DNA of 64,000 nucleotides from Streptomyces flaveolus. GTDB taxonomy: Bacteria > Actinomycetota > Actinomycetes > Streptomycetales > Streptomycetaceae. The notes beneath the pieces are model-generated. The model was not told the DNA's origin. It made no database searches and was given only the letters and a program-made list of their open reading frames with translations. A program made the translations under genes and the position numbers. Within the stretch, counting starts at the first letter, position 1; each line of letters opens with the position of its first letter. The stretch lies in the NCBI RefSeq assembly GCF_014648815.1, contig NZ_BMRV01000013.1:62001-126000 (forward strand). Direction: 5' to 3'. This document shows positions 58,010 through 64,000 of the stretch, one piece after another.

Positions 58010-58711
58010 ATGGACGCTCGTTACCTCGGCATTGCCGAGCTGGTCGAAGCCCCGTCCGTGGCGGTCGTGGTCGACGTCATGCGCGCTTACACGGTGGCTG
58101 CCTGGGCCTTTGCCCAAGGGGCGGAAAAGATCGTTCTCGCCGAGTCGCTCGACGAGGCCCTGGCTCTCAAGGCCCGCCACCCGGATTGGGTCGCGCTCAA
58201 GGACGGTGCTCCCGCCCCCGGGTTCGACTACGTCAACTCGCCGGGTCTGCTGCGGTCTGCTGACCTCGGCGGACGGACCGTCGTGCAGAAGACCACGGCG
58301 GGTACGGTCGGTGCCCTCTCGGTCAAGGAGGCGTCGCTGGTGCTGTGCGCCGGCTTCGTGGTGGCGGAGGCGACGGCCCGGCTCTTGCGGATGCGCGCGT
58401 GCGACAGTGTCACGTTCGTGGTCACGGGCGAAGACGGGCTGGCTGACGAAGACCTGGCGTGCGCTCAGTACATCGCGCGGAGGGCCACCGGGGCCGGGAC
58501 GGACGCGGCCGAGTTCCTCCGCCGCGCCGGCACGTCGCGTGCCGCCGCCGAGCTCGAGCAGGGTGTGCGCCAGGGAGCCCATCCCGACGACGTCGCACTC
58601 TGTCTCGAGCTCGACCGGTTCCCCTTCGCCATGGTGGCGACCTCGGAAGACTCGCTCATGGTCCTGCGCCCGTGCACGGTTCCTTCGCCGGCCGATGAGG
58701 CTTCGATCTGA
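58010..58711 (+). CDS. 2-phosphosulfolactate phosphatase (ComB) family protein
   Basis: A 233-residue ComB-fold protein. AVVVDVMRAYTVAAWAFAQG near residue 24 and VALKDGAPAPGFDYVNSPG correspond to the two active-site loops of ComB (D-x-x-R-A, and E-R-x-G-x-x-x-x-G-F-x-x-x-N-S-P). TTAGTVGALS and AGFVVAEATARLL follow. True ComB acts in coenzyme M synthesis. Bacterial homologues have unknown substrates, and no other coenzyme M genes are present. ATG 58010 is the first sensible start. It lies just downstream of thrS and may share its transcript. Confidence 0.82.
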   Translation: MDARYLGIAELVEAPSVAVVVDVMRAYTVAAWAFAQGAEKIVLAESLDEALALKARHPDWVALKDGAPAPGFDYVNSPGLLRSADLGGRTVVQKTTAGTVGALSVKEASLVLCAGFVVAEATARLLRMRACDSVTFVVTGEDGLADEDLACAQYIARRATGAGTDAAEFLRRAGTSRAAAELEQGVRQGAHPDDVALCLELDRFPFAMVATSEDSLMVLRPCTVPSPADEASI

Positions 58712-58794
58712 TCGAGAGGCCCACCGGTCGTCGGTTGATCAGCCGGACCCCAGGGCATACCGTGCCTCCCCGCGACGCCCCGGGGCTGGACGGC

Positions 58795-59178
58795 TCAGCA
58801 GGCCGCCGCCTCTTCCACCGTCGCTCGCACCTTCAGGACGGTGTCCACTCCGGTGAGTTCCAGGAGCCGGGTCAGCTGCTGCGGCGGCGCGGCCACACGG
58901 AAGTCGGTCGCCTGACGGGTGAGGATGAGCAGACTCAGCAGCGTCGAGTCCGCGAAGGTGATGCCGGAGGCGTCCAGAACCACCTTCGGATGCTCCTTGG
59001 CGGCGGTCTCCAGCGCGTCCGCCAGGGGCGTGATCGAGTTCATGTCGTAGGCGCCTCGTGCGCCGACGACCCAGGCACCGCACCACTCGTACTGCACCAC
59101 CATGGCCTGGTCCATGGCCTGCAGCCGACTCCCGTGGGTGTCGCTCGAGCGCCCTGTGACCGCTTCATCCGTAGACAC
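58795..59178 (-). CDS. STAS-domain anti-sigma factor antagonist (RsbV/SpoIIAA-like)
   Basis: A 127-residue protein starting at GTG 59178 behind GGAGG. The STAS core runs from ARGAYDMNSITPLADALETA to VVLDASGITFADSTLLSLLI. The motif DSTLL places the phosphorylatable Ser as in the D-S-S/T pattern of RsbV, and LLELTGVDTVLKVRATVEEA ends the domain. In its unphosphorylated form it would bind an RsbW-type kinase and free a sigma factor. It lies within a group of partner-switching genes (sigma factor 54698, RsbP-RsbQ operon 59843-62270). Confidence 0.88.
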   Translation of the reverse strand: MSTDEAVTGRSSDTHGSRLQAMDQAMVVQYEWCGAWVVGARGAYDMNSITPLADALETAAKEHPKVVLDASGITFADSTLLSLLILTRQATDFRVAAPPQQLTRLLELTGVDTVLKVRATVEEAAAC

Positions 59179-59283
59179 CTGCGGGACCCTCCTGCGTCTC
59201 CCCCGCCAAATACTGTCATCTGTTGCGCGAAAAGTATGTCATGTATTAGGTGTCAGGCAAAGACGGTCCCTAAAATGCTGAGC

Positions 59284-59646
59284 ATGGTTGAAGTGCCTGG
59301 ATCTCACACCGGATGGACGTTCGTCACGAACCACGCGCGCGTGCTGGCGGCCATCGCCGACAACCCGAACATCCGGATCCGCGACATCGCCGCCCACTGC
59401 CGGCTCACCGAGCGCGCCGTCCAGCGGATCATCTCGGATCTCGAGCAGGACGGTTATCTCTCCCACACCCGCGACGGGCGCACGAACACCTACCGCATCG
59501 AGCCGGAGAAGGTGCTGCGTCACCCGGCGGAAGCCGGCCTGACGGTGGCCGCGCTGCTCTCCCTGCTCGTCCAGGACGAGACGGACCGCGGACGGAAGTC
59601 CGGTGTCCACTCATCCCGCCTGGTCGATTCCGGCGGAGCACGGTAG
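59284..59646 (+). CDS. Winged helix-turn-helix regulator (MarR/ArsR-like)
   Basis: A 120-residue DNA-binding protein: HTGWTFVTNHARVLAAIADN, PNIRIRDIAAHCRLTERAVQ, RIISDLEQDGYLSHTRDGRT and NTYRIEPEKVLRHPAEAGL. The core is a winged helix with the recognition helix TERAVQRIISDLEQD. Start ATG 59284; ATG 59275 is possible. It is divergent from the STAS gene at 58795, so it probably controls that gene or itself. No effector domain is evident beyond a short C-terminal helix. Confidence 0.82.
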   Translation: MVEVPGSHTGWTFVTNHARVLAAIADNPNIRIRDIAAHCRLTERAVQRIISDLEQDGYLSHTRDGRTNTYRIEPEKVLRHPAEAGLTVAALLSLLVQDETDRGRKSGVHSSRLVDSGGAR

Positions 59647-59842
59647 AGGCAGACCGGGTACGCGCCGTGCACCTACATCCTCGACCGCTACCACGCCCGC
59701 CCCGCGCCGGTCACGGCGGCGGAAAGGGAAGGGCCGCTTCGACCTCCCCAGGTGTCGCAGCCCTTCCCCGCCTGCGCGTGACTACCCACCCAGCGCGGCC
59801 TCACGCCTGTGTTCTTCACCATGATCCAGCATCAGGACCGGG

Positions 59843-60184
59843 TCAAGTCGACGGCTGGGCGGCCGGGCTCTGGGGCAGCAGCGGGAAGATCTGGTCGAGG
59901 CCGACGATGCGCAGTACGCGCAGTGTGTGGTCGGGGACCGCGGCGAGCGCGACGTCGGCCTGCGCGGCCTGGGCGTGGTTGCGGACGACGATCAGGGCCG
60001 TGATGCCGCTGGAGTCGCAGAACGTCAAGCCGGCCAGGTCCAGGACGAGGCGCTGCCCCGGCTGGAGGGTGAGCCCGGGGAGCAGTTCGCGCAGGCGGCC
60101 GGCTGTCTCGTAGTCGAGGTCTCCGAGGATCTCGAGAACGGGACCGGTGGGGACATCTCGGGTGGTGATCTTCAACGGGCTCAT
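59843..60184 (-). CDS. STAS-domain anti-sigma factor antagonist, last gene of the RsbQ-RsbP operon
   Basis: A 113-residue STAS protein beginning MSPLKITTRDVPTGPVLEIL. The key segment LVLDLAGLTFCDSSGITALI holds the conserved Ser pair (D-S-S-G) whose first Ser is normally phosphorylated by an anti-sigma kinase. Its ATG overlaps the TGA of the phosphatase gene (ATGA, 60181-60184), so it is made together with the SpoIIE-type phosphatase and is the natural substrate for it. Dephosphorylated, it would sequester an RsbW-type kinase. Confidence 0.9.
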   Translation of the reverse strand: MSPLKITTRDVPTGPVLEILGDLDYETAGRLRELLPGLTLQPGQRLVLDLAGLTFCDSSGITALIVVRNHAQAAQADVALAAVPDHTLRVLRIVGLDQIFPLLPQSPAAQPST

Positions 60185-61467
60185 GCGGTGGTTCTCGTCC
60201 GGGGGTCTGAGGCGGGGACGCCGAGGGCGAGCAAGGCGGTGTCGTCGTCGAGGCCGTCGCCGAAGTCGTCGAGGAGACCGGTCAGGGCCTCGATCACGGC
60301 CTGGGGGGACCTGCCGGCGTGCCGGCCGGCGAATGCGAGCAGGGCGTCGTCCCCGAAGAGCGTGGCGCGGTCGTCGCCGGTGCGGGCTTCGGTGAGGCCG
60401 TCGGTGTACAGCAGCAGGGTGTCGCCGTGGCCGAGGACAGTTGTGGCGGTGGCGAAGGGCGCGTCGGGCAGGACGCCGACGAGGAGGCCACCGGGGGTGG
60501 GCAGGAACTCGGCCGTGCCGTCCGCCCGTAGAACGACGGCCGGGGGGTGTCCGCCCGAGGCGATGCGGACGGTGACCTGCCCGGTGGCGGGGTCGGGGTC
60601 GAGGATGCCGTAGATGACGGTGCAGTAGCGCGGATCGCCGCGTGTGTAGCGCTCGTGGAGCGCCTTGTTGAGGGTCGTCAGGGCGGAGACGGGATCCGGG
60701 TCGTGCAGGGCGGCGGCGCGCAGGGTGTAGCGGGTGAGCGAGGTGACCGCGGCTGCCTGCGGGCCCTTGCCGCACACGTCACCGAGGAAGAAGGCGAAGC
60801 GGCTGCCGTCGAGCGGGAAGAGGTCGTAGAAGTCGCCGCCCAGCCGGTCGGGGGAGGCGGCGCGGTAGTGCACGGCCGCTTCCATTCCCGGCACGGGGGT
60901 GAGGGTGGCCGGGAGCAGCGACTGCTGGAGCACGGCGAGGGCGTCCTGGAGCCGTGCCCGGTCGGCCTCCGCTTCTTTGCGTGCCTGCTCCGCCGCCTTC
61001 CGGGCTCGCAGGAGTTCCTCTTCGTAGGAGCGGCGGTCCCGGGCGTCGAAGACGGTGGTCCGGATCAGCAGGGGCTCGCCGGTGCTGCCCCGCTTGACGG
61101 CGGAGGAGACCAGTACCGGTATGCGGCCGCCGTCCGCCTGCTTGACCTCCAGGGCGATGCCGCTGATCTCGCCCTGCATGCGCAGCAGGGGCGCGTAGTG
61201 CGTCTCGTGGTAGAGCTTGCCGCCCACGGTCAGCAGGTCGGTGAACCGCATCCGGCCCACTACTGCCTGCCGGTCCAGGCCGAGCCACCCCAGCAGGGTG
61301 GAGTTGATCTTGGCGATGGTGCCGTCCATCAGCGTGGACAGGTATCCGCACGGTGCGCTCTCGTAGAGTTCCTCGGCGCTGTCCTCCAGCAGCGCGGCGA
61401 AGGCGGCGTCGGGTGCCTTCTCGTTGTCGGACTCGTACGGGTCGGGCTGCTGCCCGGTGCGGCACAT
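60181..61467 (-). CDS. PAS-PP2C (SpoIIE-type) phosphatase, RsbP-like
   Basis: A 428-residue regulator. A PAS domain spans about residues 25-145 (ELYESAPCGYLSTLMDGTIA, WLGLDRQAVVGRMRFTDLL, and a PAC-like VKQADGGRIPVLVSSAVKRG). A coiled coil follows at 150-190 (SYEEELLRARKAAEQARKEA). The SpoIIE/PP2C domain starts with LLPATLTPVPGMEAAVHYRA and carries metal-binding residues in LGGDFYDLFPL, FFLGDVCGKGPQAAAVTSL, LLLYTDGLTEAR and GLDDDTALLALG. It dephosphorylates STAS antagonists. The ATG overlaps the RsbQ-like gene stop (TGATG). The layout is that of Bacillus RsbP, which works only with RsbQ. Confidence 0.92.
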   Translation of the reverse strand: MCRTGQQPDPYESDNEKAPDAAFAALLEDSAEELYESAPCGYLSTLMDGTIAKINSTLLGWLGLDRQAVVGRMRFTDLLTVGGKLYHETHYAPLLRMQGEISGIALEVKQADGGRIPVLVSSAVKRGSTGEPLLIRTTVFDARDRRSYEEELLRARKAAEQARKEAEADRARLQDALAVLQQSLLPATLTPVPGMEAAVHYRAASPDRLGGDFYDLFPLDGSRFAFFLGDVCGKGPQAAAVTSLTRYTLRAAALHDPDPVSALTTLNKALHERYTRGDPRYCTVIYGILDPDPATGQVTVRIASGGHPPAVVLRADGTAEFLPTPGGLLVGVLPDAPFATATTVLGHGDTLLLYTDGLTEARTGDDRATLFGDDALLAFAGRHAGRSPQAVIEALTGLLDDFGDGLDDDTALLALGVPASDPRTRTTA

Positions 61468-62270
61468 CACTTCAGGCGCGCCAGGAATGCGGTGATCGCC
61501 TCGTTGGTGGCCTCCGGCGCGGACAGGTGCGGGCAGTGCCCGGTGGCGTCGAGCGTGACCAGCTGGGAGCTGGGGATCGTCCGGTGGACGAAGGCGCCGA
61601 CCTCCCGTGGGGCGATGACGTCCTGGGTGCACTCCAGCACCAGGGTCGGCACCGTCACGCCCTTCAGGTCGTCCCGCGAGTCCGACAGGAACGTGGTGCG
61701 CGCGAAGACCCGCGCCATGTCCGGGTCCGTGGCGCAGAAGCTGTTCTTCAGTTCCTCGCCGAGCTCGGGGCGGTCCGCGTTGCCCATGATGGCCGGTGCC
61801 ATGGCCGCCGACCAGCCCAGGTAGTTGGCCTCCAGGGACGCCAGCAGCTCGTCGATGTCGTCGGCGCTGAACCCGCCTCGGTAGCCCTCGTCGTCGATGT
61901 AGCGCGGGGAGGGTGCGACCATCACCAACGCCCCGATCCGCTCCGGAGCCTTCCCGGCGGCCAGCACTCCGATCATCGCGCTCACGGAGTGCCCCACGAA
62001 CACGGCGTCGCGCAGATCGAGGGCCTCGCACACCTCCACGGCGTCCTGGGCGTAGCCCTCCAGCGAGGCGTAGCGGTCCGGCGAGAACGCGGCCGGGTCG
62101 GAGCGCCCGGAGCCCACGTAGTCGAACAGCACCACCCGGTAGTTCTCCGCCAGGGCGGGCACCGTCAGCCGCCACATGTTCTGGTCGCAACCGAAGCCGT
62201 GCGCCAGCACTACCGTGCGGCCCTGGGGGTTGCCCGTGACCGTGACATGGTTCCTGCGCTCGATATCCAC
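61467..62270 (-). CDS. rsbQ: RsbQ-like alpha/beta hydrolase, activator of the PAS phosphatase
   Basis: A 267-residue hydrolase close to B. subtilis RsbQ and the plant D14/KAI2 receptors in size and motifs: LAHGFGCDQNMWR, LFDYVGSGRSDP, nucleophile Ser95 in VGHSVSAMIG, Asp217 in CTQDVIAP and His245 in ATGHCPHLS. These positions almost coincide with those of RsbQ. RsbQ is thought to hydrolyse or bind a small hydrophobic compound and switch on RsbP through its PAS domain during energy stress. Here it is encoded directly before a PAS-PP2C gene with overlapping stop and start, so the same role is likely. Confidence 0.9.
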   Translation of the reverse strand: MDIERRNHVTVTGNPQGRTVVLAHGFGCDQNMWRLTVPALAENYRVVLFDYVGSGRSDPAAFSPDRYASLEGYAQDAVEVCEALDLRDAVFVGHSVSAMIGVLAAGKAPERIGALVMVAPSPRYIDDEGYRGGFSADDIDELLASLEANYLGWSAAMAPAIMGNADRPELGEELKNSFCATDPDMARVFARTTFLSDSRDDLKGVTVPTLVLECTQDVIAPREVGAFVHRTIPSSQLVTLDATGHCPHLSAPEATNEAITAFLARLK

Positions 62271-62413
62271 TGCATCACTCTCTCAGTTCGCGCCCCCTGC
62301 TCCCGCGCCGGCCCGATCGGGGGCGGCGCGGGCGGCATCGCGCTCGGGGCAGCGGAGGGCGCGCGCTCACCCAGCGAATGCTCCCGAGTTCCGGAAGGAA
62401 ACTATGACGTAGA

Positions 62414-63364
62414 TCACCAGGGGTACGAGGACCGGGAGAACGATCGCTGCGAGGACTGAGCCGCCGGCGCGGCCGTGTAGTCGTCCAGAGTCCTGCCGGC
62501 CGTCCACCCCTGGGATGCGGCCCTGCCCACGTCCAGGACGACCGAGGACGCCAACTGGTCCACGGCGTAAGGGGTGAGCGGCGACTCCCCGCGGCCGAGC
62601 AGCCGGGCCAGCCTCTGGGCGGCGCCCGCCGCGGTGCGGGCGACCGGCAGGGGGAGGTGGCCGATGCGTACCCGCTTTCCGTGCGCCCGCAGCACCGCGC
62701 GGATCGCCTCGTCCCGGTCGTACGGCACCGGGTCGGAGATGTTGTACGCGCCCGGCGGCCAGTCGGTGGCCGAGAGGCAGGCGTCGGCGAGGTTCTCGAC
62801 GGCCGTCAGGCTGAGGCGGACGCTCGGCCCCGGCAGCATCAGCCGGCCGCGGCGGACGCGGGACAGCAGCCGGGGCACCAGGTGCGGGTCCCCGGCGCCG
62901 TAGACCGCACGCGGCCGCAGGGCGACGGCGCCCGCGGCGAGCGCCAGCGCCTCACCGGCGGCCTTGGCACGGCCGTAGGCGTTCAGGTGCCCGCGCACCG
63001 GATGGTCCTCGGTGATGCGGGAGCGCCCGGGGCCGGGCGCGTAGACGCTGGCGCTGCTCACCCACACGACCGGCCGGCCGCCGGCCGCGTCCAGCAGCCG
63101 TGCCGTGCCGTCGACGTTGACGGCGTGCATGGCGGCCTCGGCCGGGGAGCCGGGCACCGGGTCGCCGACGGCCGCCGCGCAGTGCACGACGAGGTCGGCG
63201 CCGGACAGGTCGGGCACCTCGCGCGCGGCGTCCCAGGGGACGTGCCGGCCGACCGGGCCGGGGCGCCGCCCCAGGCACAGGACCTCGGCGCCACGGGCGG
63301 CGGCCGTGGTGGCGACGTGCGAGCCGCAGAAGCCGCTCGCGCCGGTGACGGCGATCGTGGTCAT
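62414..63364 (-). CDS. NAD(P)-dependent epimerase/dehydratase (extended SDR)
   Basis: A 316-residue extended short-chain dehydrogenase. The N-terminal cofactor motif is VTGASGFCGSHVA (T-G-x-x-G-x-x-G). VVHCAAAVGDP follows near 70, VWVSSASVYAPG near 115 supplies the catalytic Ser, and the active-site motif YGRAKAAGE near 145 the Tyr-Lys pair. GAYNISDPVPYDRDEAIRAV is the C-terminal substrate-binding part. It resembles 3-beta-hydroxysteroid or sterol dehydrogenase-like and NDP-sugar-type enzymes; the substrate is not evident. The start overlaps the P450 gene stop by 4 bp (63361-63364), so the two act in one pathway. Confidence 0.87.
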   Translation of the reverse strand: MTTIAVTGASGFCGSHVATTAAARGAEVLCLGRRPGPVGRHVPWDAAREVPDLSGADLVVHCAAAVGDPVPGSPAEAAMHAVNVDGTARLLDAAGGRPVVWVSSASVYAPGPGRSRITEDHPVRGHLNAYGRAKAAGEALALAAGAVALRPRAVYGAGDPHLVPRLLSRVRRGRLMLPGPSVRLSLTAVENLADACLSATDWPPGAYNISDPVPYDRDEAIRAVLRAHGKRVRIGHLPLPVARTAAGAAQRLARLLGRGESPLTPYAVDQLASSVVLDVGRAASQGWTAGRTLDDYTAAPAAQSSQRSFSRSSYPW

Positions 63365-64000
63365 CGGTCCTCCGGGGTTCGGTGGCCGTCGGTCGCCCGG
63401 ACGGTCAGGGAGCGCCACCCGGGCAGCGCCGCCCCCCGGTCCACGCGGGCGCGCACGACGGTGGGGCGGTGGGGAGCGAGCGCGGCGAGGGTGTCGTCGA
63501 GCTGGGCACGGGCCAGCCGCGCGCCGGGACAGGCGTGGGTGCCGGCGCCGAAGACCAGCTGGGCCACGGCGGGCGGAGCCGGGTGACGGGCGTCCGGCGG
63601 TTCGCGGTGGGCCCGCGCGGCGTGCCGAGCCACCAGGATCAGACGGTCCCCGGCCCGTACCGGGCAGCCGTCCAGGTCGGCGTCGGCCGCGGCCACGCGG
63701 GGCAGCAGCGGGGAGGGGGCGACCACGCGCAGCAGTTCGCCCACCAGGGCCGGGCGCAGCCGGTCGTCGGCCGCCTCATCCCACAGCCGGGCGTCGGCGC
63801 ACCACGCGGCAGCGCGGGGCAGGGCGGCGACGGTGGTGTTGACGGCGGCGACCGCGAGCATCGAGCGCAGGGCCGCATCCGCTGCCGCGCCGGGCTCGCG
63901 CGCCGGGGCGAGCAGGGTCTCCAGCCGCGTCGCCGCCGCGGCGGCCGCCCGTGCGGTACCCGGCGGTCTGGGGCCGGGCAGGTGGTCGCGTACGGCGGTG
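63361..64000 (-). CDS. Cytochrome P450, C-terminal half (gene continues beyond the window)
   Basis: The frame is open from the right edge to the stop at 63361, giving about 212 residues. The I-helix equivalent reads MLAVAAVNTTVAALPRAAAW, with Asn-Thr-Thr near the usual acid-Thr pair. LVGELLRVVAPSP is the K-helix E-x-x-R, and the heme-binding loop is FGAGTHACPGARLARAQ with the thiolate Cys. The short, Ala-rich sequence is like class I actinobacterial P450s of specialised metabolism. It is translationally coupled to the epimerase gene. More of the pathway probably lies to the right of this window. Confidence 0.88.
   Translation of the reverse strand, partial: TAVRDHLPGPRPPGTARAAAAAATRLETLLAPAREPGAAADAALRSMLAVAAVNTTVAALPRAAAWCADARLWDEAADDRLRPALVGELLRVVAPSPLLPRVAAADADLDGCPVRAGDRLILVARHAARAHREPPDARHPAPPAVAQLVFGAGTHACPGARLARAQLDDTLAALAPHRPTVVRARVDRGAALPGWRSLTVRATDGHRTPEDR

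Noticed and set aside
60547..62459. Long plus-strand frames opposite the RsbQ-RsbP genes
   Set aside because: Shadows of the minus-strand genes with conserved catalytic residues.

Overview
The window is high-GC actinobacterial DNA and almost certainly comes from a Streptomyces. GTG and TTG starts are common, ATGA/GTGA stop-start overlaps are frequent, and many proteins belong to families that are largely streptomycete (PucR-linked desaturase pair, SigB/F-type sigma factor, short threonyl-tRNA synthetase, DUF6355 secreted peptide, Fic-like toxin with ribbon-helix-helix antitoxin). Broken transposases (IS5, IS110 and IS701 families), a broken serine recombinase and several gene fragments are scattered through it. 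This suggests an accessory region or chromosome arm rather than the conserved core. No tRNA or rRNA gene was recognised.

Layout. 1-1700: a deletion scar fusing a response regulator to the 5' end of another gene, then a decayed IS5-type transposase. 1714-8021: a minus-strand catabolic operon (class II aldolase, MFS transporter, M20 peptidase, frameshifted YtcJ-like amidohydrolase, lactate-2-monooxygenase-like flavoenzyme) divergent from a TetR gene across a palindrome-rich operator region. 8889-13301: a second, paralogous TetR divergent from an HSL-type esterase, and an SDR/TetR pair. 13302-15347: transposase debris around an acetyltransferase-like gene. 15348-18755: a PucR regulator divergent from a ferredoxin reductase and a membrane fatty-acid desaturase. 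18756-24780: small membrane proteins, a Kv-like channel and a MazF-like toxin between IS110, MmyB, IS701 and resolvase relics. 24900-26400: possible CRISPR-like relic repeats, a PASTA-like membrane protein and a broken Excalibur protein. 26678-30739: membrane protein/MerR pair, GNAT, small hypothetical protein, ADP-ribosylglycohydrolase.

30993-39149 is the most interesting block. A seven-gene minus-strand operon encodes a FecCD-type permease, ATPase and binding lipoprotein, then a methyltransferase, a DUF364 protein, a PduX-like GHMP kinase and a fold-type-II PLP enzyme. It diverges from an MFS transporter. Each promoter side carries a 15-bp inverted repeat of Zur/Fur type. This looks like a metal-regulated small-metallophore locus with no NRPS or PKS.

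39974-49051 holds a repeat-rich surface-like protein with a companion, an Rrf2/SDR pair with an operator array, a DUF2975/XRE pair, an FAD monooxygenase/TetR pair, a dehalogenase-like hydrolase and a RibD-type reductase. 49298-54419 holds a secreted peptide, a PPOX flavoprotein, Arr, an anti-sigma-like ATPase, the Fic-like/RHH toxin-antitoxin pair, a hydrolase-fold protein lacking its catalytic triad, and an XRE regulator. 54698-62270 is stress-related: a SigB/F-type sigma factor, Asp23, thrS behind a threonine-codon leader peptide and a hairpin, a ComB-like protein, an RsbV-like STAS protein, a small regulator, and an RsbQ-RsbP-STAS operon. The window ends inside a P450 coupled to an NAD-dependent epimerase.
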